A stretch of 5,888 bases of DNA from an uncultured Amaricoccus sp. Its GTDB lineage: Bacteria; Pseudomonadota; Alphaproteobacteria; Rhodobacterales; Rhodobacteraceae. How positions within the stretch are numbered: position 1 is the stretch's first letter; each line of letters starts with the position of its first letter. The position numbers were made by a program, and so were the translations under genes. The stretch spans positions 1 to 5,888 of the forward strand of contig NZ_CALAGI010000017.1 in the NCBI RefSeq assembly GCF_937891315.1, given 5' to 3'. Shown here piece after piece: positions 1 to 5,856 of the stretch. The notes under the pieces were generated by a model. It searched no databases, was not told the DNA's origin, and saw only the letters and a list, made by a program, of their open reading frames with translations.

Positions 1-1
1 G

Positions 2-103
2 ATCGGCGCGGCGGACGCGATGCGTCCGCTTTCTCGCGCCTGTGCCTCGCGTGCCGTCGGCACGCTCGGCTGGAAGGTCAAGGCAAACGGCCGTCGGTAT
101 TAG
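2..103 (+). CDS. Possible 3' end of a plus-strand gene (partial, unidentified)
   Basis: A plus-strand frame is open from the left edge to a TAG at 101-103 and gives about 33 residues ending in GWKVKANGRRY. Roughly three quarters of its third positions are G or C, which is compatible with coding in this genome, but another plus-strand frame here looks similar, so the support is weak. If real, the gene would converge on the minus-strand regulator, with a REP-like element between the two stops. I do not recognise the protein. The hairpin at 11-29 would lie inside it, so a terminator at that hairpin and this gene end are competing readings. Confidence 0.2.
   Translation: MGAADAMRPLSRACASRAVGTLGWKVKANGRRY
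11..36 (+). terminator. Hairpin with short T stretch, weak terminator candidate
   Basis: GCGGACGC (11-18) and GCGTCCGC (22-29) form a perfect 8-bp stem with a GAT loop, followed on the plus strand by CTTTCTC-like sequence after the stem. The T run is short and broken. It could end a plus-strand transcript entering from the left. On the minus strand the stem is followed by GC-rich sequence, so it is not a classic terminator for the regulator gene. Confidence 0.2.
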
Positions 104-108
104 GCCCG

Positions 109-130
109 GGCGGACCGAGGTCCGCCCTAC
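109..130 (-). repeat. REP-like element (GTAG foot plus hairpin)
   Basis: Read on the minus strand, the sequence is GTAG (127-130 on plus) followed at once by GGCGGACC, a TC loop and GGTCCGCC. This is a perfect 8-bp stem; one more flanking G:C pair is possible, and the two bases next to the loop would probably open. REP sequences linked to RAYT transposases are known to have a conserved GTAG or GGAG tetranucleotide directly 5' of an imperfect or perfect GC-rich hairpin, and this matches. It lies 14 bp past the stop of the minus-strand regulator, a typical extragenic place, where it could also slow 3' decay of the mRNA. Only one copy is visible here, so repeat status is inferred from structure. 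Confidence 0.5.
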
Positions 131-144
131 GAATTCGGGCGGCG

Positions 145-1791
145 CTATTCCCGCAGGCCGGCGGCGGCGAGATCGGCGAGGTCGGCGGGCAGCAGCGCGG
201 GATCGGCGTAGAAGGTGGCGGCGCGCCAGGCGGCGAGGCCGAGGTCGGGATCGCTGGCGCGCGCCGTCCGAACCGCGGCGCGCGCGTCGTCGAGGCGGCC
301 GAGGCGCTGGAGCGTGATCGCATATTGCAGGCGCTGATAGGGTTCGAGCCGCGACGCCGCCTCGGATTCGCGCGCCGAGTCGGCGAGGCGGCCCTGAAGC
401 CGATAGATCCAGCCGCGGAGCGCGTGCTGATAATCGACGTCCGCCGGGTTGCGCGCGGCGCCGAACTCGATATTGGCGAGCGCGCGGTCGTAGTCGCCGG
501 CGGGGACCAGCGTTTCGGCGAGGTCGGTGATCTCGAACGCGTCGTAGGGCGCCAGCGCCTGGACGATGTCGGCCTGGCGCCGCACCGACTTCCAGTCGCC
601 CTCGCGCATCGCGGCGTAGCCGAGGAGCGAATGGGTGCCCATCGCCACCCAGGGCTGGAGGTTCGGCGTCGCCTCGAGCTCGCGCGCGAGGCGGGTGGCG
701 GAGGCGAAATCGGCCTCCATGGCCGCCGTGTCCGCGCTCCAGAAATTATAGGCGCGCCGCCAGTCGTTCCAGGCGAGCTTGATCTTCAGATGCGTTGATT
801 CGGGATAGTGCGTCAGCCCCTCGCGGATGATGGCATCGGCGGCGGCGTTGCCGCGCGCGGTGGAATCCGCGAACATCCGGTCCTGCGCGCGCATCGCATA
901 GTCGTATTCGCCGAGGCGCGCCTCGTCCTTGCCCCAGGCGCGGGCGTATTCGGCGCGGCGGAGTTCGCCCCGCTGGCCGGCGAGGGCGAAGATGATGCGG
1001 CCGGCGACGGCGTCGGCGAGGGCGACCGGGTCGTCGCCGACCTCGTCGAACTGATCCGCCCAGACCTGTCGCCCGGCACGGGCTTCGTCGAGCTGCGCGG
1101 TGACGCGCAGGCGCTCGCCCTCGCGCCGCAGGCTGCCTTCCAGGACGTAGTCGGCGCCGAGCGTCTCGCCGATGGCGCGCACATCCTGGCCGGATCCGTG
1201 AAGGGCGAAGCTCGACCGCTGGGCGATCACGCCGACTTCGGGCACCCGGCCGAGCATGGCGATGATGGTCTCGGCCACGCCCGCGCCGAGATAGGCGCCG
1301 CTTTCATCGGCGAAGGGCATGACGGCGACGACGGGAACCCGCGATGGCGCTTGCGAGGCTCGGCGCGCCCCGACGAGGAGTCCGGCGACAACGACCAGGA
1401 GCGCGAGGGCGAGCAGGCCGGCCCAGCGGAAACGCCAGCGCGGGCCGCGCGCCGGGGCCGGCTCGGGGGCTTCCGCCGGCGGCATGTGGAGCATGTAGCC
1501 GCGGCGCGGAACGGTGCGCAGCGCCTGCTCCCCCTCGGGTCCGAGGGCGCGGCGGATTTCGTGGATACATTGGACGAGGCTGTCGTCGGTGACGGCGAGG
1601 CCCGGCCAGACCTCGTCCATCAGGGCGGATTTGGTCACGAGCTGATCGGGCGTCGCGGCGAGCCGGCGCAGGACGGCGAAGCTCTGGCGGCGCAGGGTGA
1701 TCGCTTGGCCCGAGGCGCCGGTCAGGCGCTCGTTGGCGATATCGACGGTTACGGAGCCGATCCTGAACGGCTCCGGACCCTGAGCGTTCAT
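145..1791 (-). CDS. Membrane-anchored winged-helix transcriptional regulator with TolB-like and TPR regions (CadC-like architecture)
   Basis: The 548-residue product has an OmpR/PhoB-type winged-helix DNA-binding domain at about residues 8-103, including LVTKSALMDEVWPG, the recognition-helix region near DSLVQCIHEIRRAL and the wing end TVPRRGYML. A Pro/Ala linker follows, then one membrane helix at about 123-142. Residues 151-250 resemble the TolB-like N-terminal domain often fused to such regulators (VAVMPFADESG, GADYVLEGSLRR). About 290-525 is helical and TPR-like, with repeats near 395-412, 430-448, 460-480 and 490-510. The DNA-binding part should be cytoplasmic and the sensor part periplasmic, as in CadC and ToxR. 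Its signal and target genes cannot be read from the sequence. The ATG at 1791 is chosen because GGGGGAG lies 7 nt upstream; the ATG at 1821 lacks a ribosome site and sits inside a putative -10 element. The gene follows murC by 102 bp, in the place where murB is usually found. Confidence 0.9.
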   Translation of the reverse strand: MNAQGPEPFRIGSVTVDIANERLTGASGQAITLRRQSFAVLRRLAATPDQLVTKSALMDEVWPGLAVTDDSLVQCIHEIRRALGPEGEQALRTVPRRGYMLHMPPAEAPEPAPARGPRWRFRWAGLLALALLVVVAGLLVGARRASQAPSRVPVVAVMPFADESGAYLGAGVAETIIAMLGRVPEVGVIAQRSSFALHGSGQDVRAIGETLGADYVLEGSLRREGERLRVTAQLDEARAGRQVWADQFDEVGDDPVALADAVAGRIIFALAGQRGELRRAEYARAWGKDEARLGEYDYAMRAQDRMFADSTARGNAAADAIIREGLTHYPESTHLKIKLAWNDWRRAYNFWSADTAAMEADFASATRLARELEATPNLQPWVAMGTHSLLGYAAMREGDWKSVRRQADIVQALAPYDAFEITDLAETLVPAGDYDRALANIEFGAARNPADVDYQHALRGWIYRLQGRLADSARESEAASRLEPYQRLQYAITLQRLGRLDDARAAVRTARASDPDLGLAAWRAATFYADPALLPADLADLAAAGLRE

Positions 1792-1798
1792 GGCGTTG

Positions 1799-1805
1799 CT
1801 CCCCC
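1799..1805 (-). promoter_or_regulatory. Shine-Dalgarno site of the regulator gene
   Basis: GGGGGAG on the minus strand, 7 nt before the ATG at 1791. It decides that start over the in-frame ATG at 1821. Five of its G residues plus the A can pair with TCCCCC a few bases upstream (1812-1817). Confidence 0.65.
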
Positions 1806-1817
1806 GCTTGAGGGGGA
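1800..1817 (-). promoter_or_regulatory. Hairpin that could sequester the regulator Shine-Dalgarno
   Basis: On the minus strand TCCCCC (1812-1817), loop TCAAGC (1806-1811) and GGGGGA (1800-1805) form a 6-bp stem that covers the Shine-Dalgarno. It can form only in RNA starting upstream of about 1817, for example read-through from murC. RNA from the promoter candidate just upstream would start inside the loop and lose the left arm. The structure is seen directly; a regulatory role is inferred. Confidence 0.35.
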
Positions 1818-1825
1818 TCATATCA
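1817..1825 (-). promoter_or_regulatory. Extended -10 promoter candidate for the regulator gene
   Basis: The minus strand reads TGATATGAT, which is TG-N followed by TATGAT, five of six matches to TATAAT with the extended -10 TG. No good -35 hexamer is seen about 17 bp upstream, as is common for extended -10 promoters. Transcription would begin near 1809-1811 and give a leader of about 18-20 nt that keeps the Shine-Dalgarno. The site lies in the gap after murC, so the regulator may be transcribed independently of the cell-wall genes. Confidence 0.35.
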
Positions 1826-1849
1826 CGAGATCAGGCGAGCGCGTAGCGG

Positions 1850-1875
1850 GGAAGCGCCGCGCGCGCTTTGCTTCC
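1850..1875 (-). other. Weak inverted repeat in the murC-regulator gap
   Basis: GGAAGC (1850-1855) and GCTTCC (1870-1875) can pair across a 14-nt loop made largely of GC alternation. It lies 19 bp past the murC stop, but no T run follows on the minus strand, so an intrinsic terminator is not supported. A minor pause or mRNA 3' structure is possible. Confidence 0.2.
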
Positions 1876-1893
1876 GGTCAGGTTGACGCCGGA

Positions 1894-3324
1894 TCAGGCC
1901 TCGACGGGTTCCCTGGCGCCGTTCTTCTCGGCGAGGCGGCCGGGCAGGGCGTTCGCCCAGGCGCTGATCGAGCCGGCGCCGAGGCAGACCAGCATGTCGC
2001 CCGGCCGGCATTCGGCGCGCACGAAATCGGCCAGCGCCTCCTCGCCGGCCAGCGGCAGCGCGCGGCGATGGCCATGCGCGATCAGTCCGCCGACCAGGGT
2101 GTCGCGGCTGATGCCGTCGATCGGCGCCTCGCCGGCCGAATAGATGTCGGCGATCGCCACGGTGTCGGCGTCGTTGAAGGCGGCGCAGAACTGGGTGAAG
2201 AGATCGCGCAGCCGGCTGTAGCGATGCGGCTGGTGCACGGCGATCACCCGGCCCTTGGTCGCCTGGCGCGCGGCCTTGAGCACGGCGGCGATCTCCACCG
2301 GATGGTGGCCGTAGTCGTCGATGATCGTCACGCCATTCACCACGCCGACCTTGGTGAAGCGGCGGCTGACCCCGGCGAAACCGGCCAGCGCCTTGCGGAT
2401 CGCCTCCTTCGAGATCTTCAGGTGCCGGGCGACGGCGATGGCGGCGAGGGCGTTCGAGACATTGTGGTCGCCGGTCATCGGCAGCCTGAGCCCCTCGATC
2501 ACCCGGCCTTCCTCGGCGTTCAGCACCACGTCGAACCGGGCGCCGCCGTTTTCGAAGGTCAGGTTGCGCGCCTGAACGTCGGCCTGCGGGTTGAAGCCGT
2601 AGGTCGCCACCCGGCGGTCGCTGATCCGGCCGACCAGCGCCTGAACCTCGGGATGATCGACGCAGCAGACCGCGAGGCCGTAGAACGGGATATTGGAGAC
2701 GAAGGTGTCGAACCCCGCCTTCAGGGCCTCGAAATCGCCGTAATGGTCGAGATGCTCGGGGTCGATATTGGTGATGATGGCAATGGTGGCGGGGAGCTTG
2801 TTGAAACTGCCGTCGCTCTCGTCGGCCTCAACCACCATCCAGTCGCCGGCGCCGATGCGGGCGTTCGAGCCATAGGCGTGGATCACCCCGCCATTGACCA
2901 CCGTCGGATCCATGCCGCCGGCGTCGAGCAGCGCGGCGACCATCGAGGTGGTCGTGGTCTTGCCATGGGTGCCGGCGACGGCGACGTTCGACTTCAGCCG
3001 CATCAGTTCGGCCAGCATCTCGGCCCGGCGCACGACGGGCAGGTTGCGGGCGCGGGCGGCGTCGAGTTCGGGATTGCCCGGCTTGATCGCCGAGGAGATC
3101 ACCATGACCTGCGCGCCCTCGATATTCTCGGCCGCCTGGCCGATGAAGATCCGCGCCCCCTGCTTCGCCAGACGGTCGGTGATCGGGCTCGCCTTCAGGT
3201 CCGAGCCCTGCACCGTGAAGCCATGGTTCAGCAGCACCTCGGCGATGCCGGACATCCCGATGCCGCCGATGCCGGTGAAATGGATGGCTCCGATGTCATG
3301 GGGAAGCCGGGTCTGTCCGTTCAT
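1894..3324 (-). CDS. murC: UDP-N-acetylmuramate--L-alanine ligase MurC
   Basis: This cytoplasmic ligase uses ATP to join L-alanine to UDP-N-acetylmuramate, starting the peptide stem of peptidoglycan. The 476-residue product has normal family length and all three Mur ligase domains. The N-terminal nucleotide-binding motif GIGGIGMSG is at 18-26 and the ATP P-loop AGTHGKTTTTS at 117-127. EADESDGS is at 166-173, NIDPEHLDHYG at 186-196, GDHNVSNALAA at 285-295, DDYGHHPVEI at 336-345, HQPHRYSR at 364-371 and DIYSAGE at 393-399. The Mur ligase signature residues look intact. The ATG at 3324 is chosen over an upstream in-frame ATG at 3381 because AAGGAG lies 6 nt before it and the protein then begins just ahead of the conserved HFTGIGGIG. 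Its first 29 bp overlap the end of murG, suggesting translational coupling. The next gene is an unrelated regulator, not murB. Confidence 0.98.
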   Translation of the reverse strand: MNGQTRLPHDIGAIHFTGIGGIGMSGIAEVLLNHGFTVQGSDLKASPITDRLAKQGARIFIGQAAENIEGAQVMVISSAIKPGNPELDAARARNLPVVRRAEMLAELMRLKSNVAVAGTHGKTTTTSMVAALLDAGGMDPTVVNGGVIHAYGSNARIGAGDWMVVEADESDGSFNKLPATIAIITNIDPEHLDHYGDFEALKAGFDTFVSNIPFYGLAVCCVDHPEVQALVGRISDRRVATYGFNPQADVQARNLTFENGGARFDVVLNAEEGRVIEGLRLPMTGDHNVSNALAAIAVARHLKISKEAIRKALAGFAGVSRRFTKVGVVNGVTIIDDYGHHPVEIAAVLKAARQATKGRVIAVHQPHRYSRLRDLFTQFCAAFNDADTVAIADIYSAGEAPIDGISRDTLVGGLIAHGHRRALPLAGEEALADFVRAECRPGDMLVCLGAGSISAWANALPGRLAEKNGAREPVEA

Positions 3325-4474
3325 GCGCTGCTCCTTGTTGGGCGAGATGCTCGACGAGATCCGCCAGATGTTGCGTGGCATCGGGGCGCCCCTCTGCGAG
3401 GCTGGCCGCCGCCATGGCCTCGGCGCCCTCCGGGTCCGAGAGGATCGCGGTGATGTGCCCGGCCAGCAGGTCGGGCGTCAATGCGTCCTCGCGGATCATG
3501 AAGGCGCCACCGGCGGAAACCAGCCCGGCCGCGTTCGCCGCCTGATGGTCGTCGGTCGCGGCCGCGAAAGGGATGAGGATGGCCGGGCGGCCGATCACGG
3601 TGATATCGGCGATCGAGCTGGCGCCCGCGCGGCTGATGACGAGGGTGGCGCCGGCCAGCCGCTCGGGCACGTCGTCGAAGAAGCCGCGCAGCTCGGACCG
3701 GATGCGCAGGGCGCGGTAGCTGTCCTGGGCGCGGGCCATGTCCTCGGGGCGCACCTGCTGGGAGAGGCGCAGCCGGTCGCGGAGCGGGGCGTCGAGCAGC
3801 ATCAGCGCCTCGGGCATCACCCGGGAGAACAGGCCGGCGCCCTGGCTGCCGCCGATGACGACGAGCCCCATCGGCCGCTCGCCGGGTGCGACATAGGGCG
3901 CGGCGCGGTGGTCGAGCACCCTGGCGCGCACCGGATTGCCGGTATGCAGATGCCGCGCGCCCGCCGGCAGGTCGGTCGGCCAGGTGCCGCAGGCGACGAC
4001 ATCGACGCGCCTGGCAAACAGCCGGTTGACGCGGCCGAGCACGCCGTTCTGTTCATGGATGAGCAGCGGTATCCGCAGGATCCAGGCCGCGATCATCGCC
4101 GGCAGCGCGGGATAGCCGCCGAAGCCGGCGACGCAGGCCGGGCGATCGCGCAGCATCGCCCAGAGGCTTGCGCCGACACCGGCGAGGATGGCGAACGGCG
4201 CCAGCAGCCGGGCGAGAAGGCCGCCCTGCGCGAAGGTGCCGGCGGCGGTCACCCGGCGTTCGACCTCGGCGGGGAAGCCGCCGGCGTAGCGCGCGCCCCG
4301 GCCGTCGGTCGAGAGCAGCACCCGCCAGCCGCGCGCCAGCATCTCCTCGGCCAGCGCCTGCGCCGGGAACATGTGCCCGCCCGTGCCGCCGGCCGCGATG
4401 ACGAGCAGGGGACCGGTGGGCAGGGGGCCGGCGGGCAGGGGTCCGATGGGCGGGGGATCAGCGGGCGGGGCCAA
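3296..4474 (-). CDS. murG: UDP-GlcNAc:lipid I N-acetylglucosaminyltransferase MurG
   Basis: MurG works on the cytoplasmic face of the inner membrane and transfers GlcNAc from UDP-GlcNAc to lipid I, giving lipid II. The 392-residue product shows the GT-B/GT28 pattern: AGGTGGH at 28-34, GFGGYP at 117-122, HEQN at 140-143, GGSQGA at 208-213, SRAGASSIAD at 281-290 and PFAAATDDHQAANA at 302-315. Asp290 appears to align with the ribose-binding Glu269 of E. coli MurG, a conservative change. The frame has no ATG or GTG before the AGGTGGH loop; the next upstream stop is at 4511-4513, and the first ATG (Met35) lies past the loop. TTG at 4472-4474 is therefore the likely start, with only a weak GGA 8 nt upstream. 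This gives a Pro-rich extension of about 20 residues that most MurG proteins lack. The 17-bp overlap with ftsW suggests coupled translation. Confidence 0.96.
   Translation of the reverse strand: MAPPADPPPIGPLPAGPLPTGPLLVIAAGGTGGHMFPAQALAEEMLARGWRVLLSTDGRGARYAGGFPAEVERRVTAAGTFAQGGLLARLLAPFAILAGVGASLWAMLRDRPACVAGFGGYPALPAMIAAWILRIPLLIHEQNGVLGRVNRLFARRVDVVACGTWPTDLPAGARHLHTGNPVRARVLDHRAAPYVAPGERPMGLVVIGGSQGAGLFSRVMPEALMLLDAPLRDRLRLSQQVRPEDMARAQDSYRALRIRSELRGFFDDVPERLAGATLVISRAGASSIADITVIGRPAILIPFAAATDDHQAANAAGLVSAGGAFMIREDALTPDLLAGHITAILSDPEGAEAMAAASLAEGRPDATQHLADLVEHLAQQGAAHERTDPASP
3331..3336 (-). promoter_or_regulatory. Shine-Dalgarno site of murC
   Basis: AAGGAG on the minus strand, 6 nt before the ATG at 3324 and inside the murG coding sequence. 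It is the best ribosome site in the window and fixes the murC start. Confidence 0.85.
4400..4459 (-). repeat. Four-unit 15-bp tandem repeat at the murG start
   Basis: Four in-frame 15-bp units (4445-4459, 4430-4444, 4415-4429, 4400-4414) encode DPPPI, GPLPA, GPLPT and GPLLV. The middle two are closest, sharing GG-N-CCCCTGCCC-N-CC. The array begins at the ftsW stop codon and ends where the conserved MurG fold starts. Slippage by whole units would keep the murG frame, so length could vary between strains. The function, if any, is unknown. Confidence 0.7.
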
Positions 4475-5621
4475 GAATATCGTCCATTTCGTGCCGAGGT
4501 CGCGTGCGGGTCATGGCGAGCAGCATGCCGAGCCCGAAGCCGGCGGCGATCAGCGACGAGCCGCCATAGGAGATGAGCGGCAAGGTCATGCCCTTGGCCG
4601 GCAGCAGCCGCACCGCGACGCCGACATTGATCAGCGCCTGCATGCCGAGCAGCGCGGCGAGCCCGGTGCCGGCGAGGCGGATGAAAGGGTCGCGTTCCGG
4701 CACCAACCGCGACAGCGAGCGCACCACGACGGTGAGATAGAGTGCGAGGATCACCACGCAGAGGATGAGGCCATATTCCTCGGCCGCGACCGCGATGATG
4801 AAATCGGTATGGGCATCCGGCAGCGTCCATTTCACCGAGCCGTTGCCGACGCCGACGCCGAGAAAGCCGCCCTCCTGGATCGCGTTGGTGGCATAGCCGA
4901 TCTGGGTCAGCGGATCGACCTCGGACGAGAGGAAACCGTCGATGCGCCGCGCCACGTGCTGCGAATTGTGGTAGGCGAACCAGCCGACGCCGATCACCCC
5001 GGCGCCGACGGTGCCGAGCAGCGCGACCGGCGCGCCGGCGGCGAAATACATCAGGCCCCAGGTTGCGATGACGAGGCCCGCCTGACCGAAGTCGGGCTGA
5101 AGCGCCAGGATCGCGGTCAGGGTGACGGCGACGGCGAAGCTGAGCGCCTTGCCGGGCGGGCCCTTGATGTCGTAGCTCGCCGCCATCAGCCAGGCGGCGA
5201 AGATCGCGAAGGTGGGTTTCAGGAACTCCGACGGCTGCACCGAGACCACGCGCAGCGAGTACCAGCGGATCGCGCCCTTGCCGAAATCGGTGCCGAAGAC
5301 CGGCAGCAGCGCGAGGGCGACGAAGGACAGGAAGAAGGCGGCGACGCCCCAGCGCCGCAGCCGCCGCGGCGAGGTCATCGAGACGACCAGCATCACCGCG
5401 AGCCCGAGCGCGCCGAAGGCGACCTGGCGCCAGACATAGTGGAAGGGATCGAGCCCGTTGCGCACGGCGAGCGGCGGCGACGCCGCGAGGCAGAGCAGCA
5501 GCCCGATCAGGAACAGCCCGACGATCGCGGCGAGCGACCAGCGGTCCACGGTCCGCCACCATTCGGGGATGATTGCCTCGCCGGGCCGTGCCGGCACGGC
5601 GCCATAGACCATTTCGGTCAT
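4458..5621 (-). CDS. ftsW: Septal peptidoglycan glycosyltransferase FtsW (SEDS family)
   Basis: FtsW is an inner-membrane SEDS protein that polymerises lipid II into glycan strands at the septum, together with the transpeptidase FtsI. The 387-residue product has about ten membrane segments, near 28-48, 66-84, 91-110, 136-150, 159-175, 180-196, 197-215, 273-300, 314-335 and 348-370. Family motifs include KGAIRW (115-120), VQPSEFLK (128-135), QPDFGQ (175-180), AIQEGG (247-252), LPDAHTDF (267-274), EEYG (281-284) and the end LPLISYGGSS (347-356). Asp273 in HTDF corresponds to the essential Asp297 of E. coli FtsW. Asp269 stands where Glu is more usual (LPEAHTDF). The neighbouring murG and murC favour FtsW over RodA. 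The ATG at 5621 has AAAGGG 9 nt upstream; the frame stays open to the window edge, but the extra 89 residues are low-complexity and basic, unlike any FtsW N-terminus. Confidence 0.97.
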   Translation of the reverse strand: MTEMVYGAVPARPGEAIIPEWWRTVDRWSLAAIVGLFLIGLLLCLAASPPLAVRNGLDPFHYVWRQVAFGALGLAVMLVVSMTSPRRLRRWGVAAFFLSFVALALLPVFGTDFGKGAIRWYSLRVVSVQPSEFLKPTFAIFAAWLMAASYDIKGPPGKALSFAVAVTLTAILALQPDFGQAGLVIATWGLMYFAAGAPVALLGTVGAGVIGVGWFAYHNSQHVARRIDGFLSSEVDPLTQIGYATNAIQEGGFLGVGVGNGSVKWTLPDAHTDFIIAVAAEEYGLILCVVILALYLTVVVRSLSRLVPERDPFIRLAGTGLAALLGMQALINVGVAVRLLPAKGMTLPLISYGGSSLIAAGFGLGMLLAMTRTRPRHEMDDILGPAR

Positions 5622-5630
5622 CGGGAACTG

Positions 5631-5636
5631 CCCTTT
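5631..5636 (-). promoter_or_regulatory. Shine-Dalgarno site of ftsW
   Basis: AAAGGG on the minus strand (within GGGAAAGGG, 5631-5639), 9 nt before the ATG at 5621. It supports this start over the open frame further upstream. Confidence 0.55.
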
Positions 5637-5706
5637 CCCATCTGCCTTGCCTGCGCTCGTTCGCTTTTTCAGCCGATCCCTGGGTCCGGCCGATGATTTT
5701 GCGTGC

Positions 5707-5736
5707 ACTCTACCGGCTAATCGGCTGCCTTGCCAG
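5707..5736 (-). promoter_or_regulatory. Possible promoter ahead of ftsW
   Basis: CTGGCA (5731-5736 on plus) and TAGAGT (5707-5712) are 18 bp apart on the minus strand. Each matches four of six bases of the -35 and -10 consensus. It would give a leader of roughly 80 nt before ftsW. It fits the need for a start signal after a long noncoding stretch, but matches of this quality occur by chance. Confidence 0.25.
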
Positions 5737-5785
5737 CGTTTCGTGGGCGGTGACCTCCCGCGGGCGCGCGGCCCTTGGGCCCGGC

Positions 5786-5856
5786 GGCCGCTGTCGCGGC
5801 CGGTAAGGAGCGGCCTGTTGGCCGCGAGTCGGATTTCTCCCCGCCCTTTGGCGGGG
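5786..5856. other. Cluster of three GC-rich hairpins upstream of ftsW
   Basis: Three perfect inverted repeats follow each other: GGCCGC/GCGGCC (5786-5791, 5796-5801, loop TGTC), GCGGCC/GGCCGC (5810-5815, 5820-5825, loop TGTT) and CCCCGCC/GGCGGGG (5839-5845, 5850-5856, loop CTTT). All have four-base loops and spacings of 8 and 13 bp. None is followed by a T run on either strand, so they are not standard intrinsic terminators. They could be REP-type remnants or RNA 3' structures of an upstream gene. Confidence 0.5.

Noticed and set aside
3325..3381. Earlier murC start at 3381
   Set aside because: It would add 19 residues before the normal N-terminus, while the ATG at 3324 has a near-perfect AAGGAG at good spacing.
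808..3453. Very long plus-strand open frame of 881 codons
   Set aside because: It runs antisense to the regulator and to murC, both of which have clear domain motifs. Its protein is Gly/Ala/Asp/Arg-rich with no recognisable domain. Such antisense frames are common in GC-rich genes because stop codons are rare.
2894..4576. Plus-strand open frame of 560 codons
   Set aside because: Antisense to murC, murG and the end of ftsW, with low-complexity composition and no family motif.
4249..5562. Minus-strand open frame of 437 codons in another phase
   Set aside because: Overlaps nearly all of ftsW and part of murG out of frame and is Arg/Ala-rich without motifs, while the ftsW phase carries all the SEDS motifs.
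4371..5696. Plus-strand open frame of 441 codons
   Set aside because: Antisense to ftsW and highly charged with no family resemblance; it is a compositional shadow.
5826..5830. GANTC (CcrM methylation) site upstream of ftsW as a cell-cycle signal
   Set aside because: A single GAGTC is expected by chance, and no CtrA-type TTAA-N7-TTAA motif was seen beside it.
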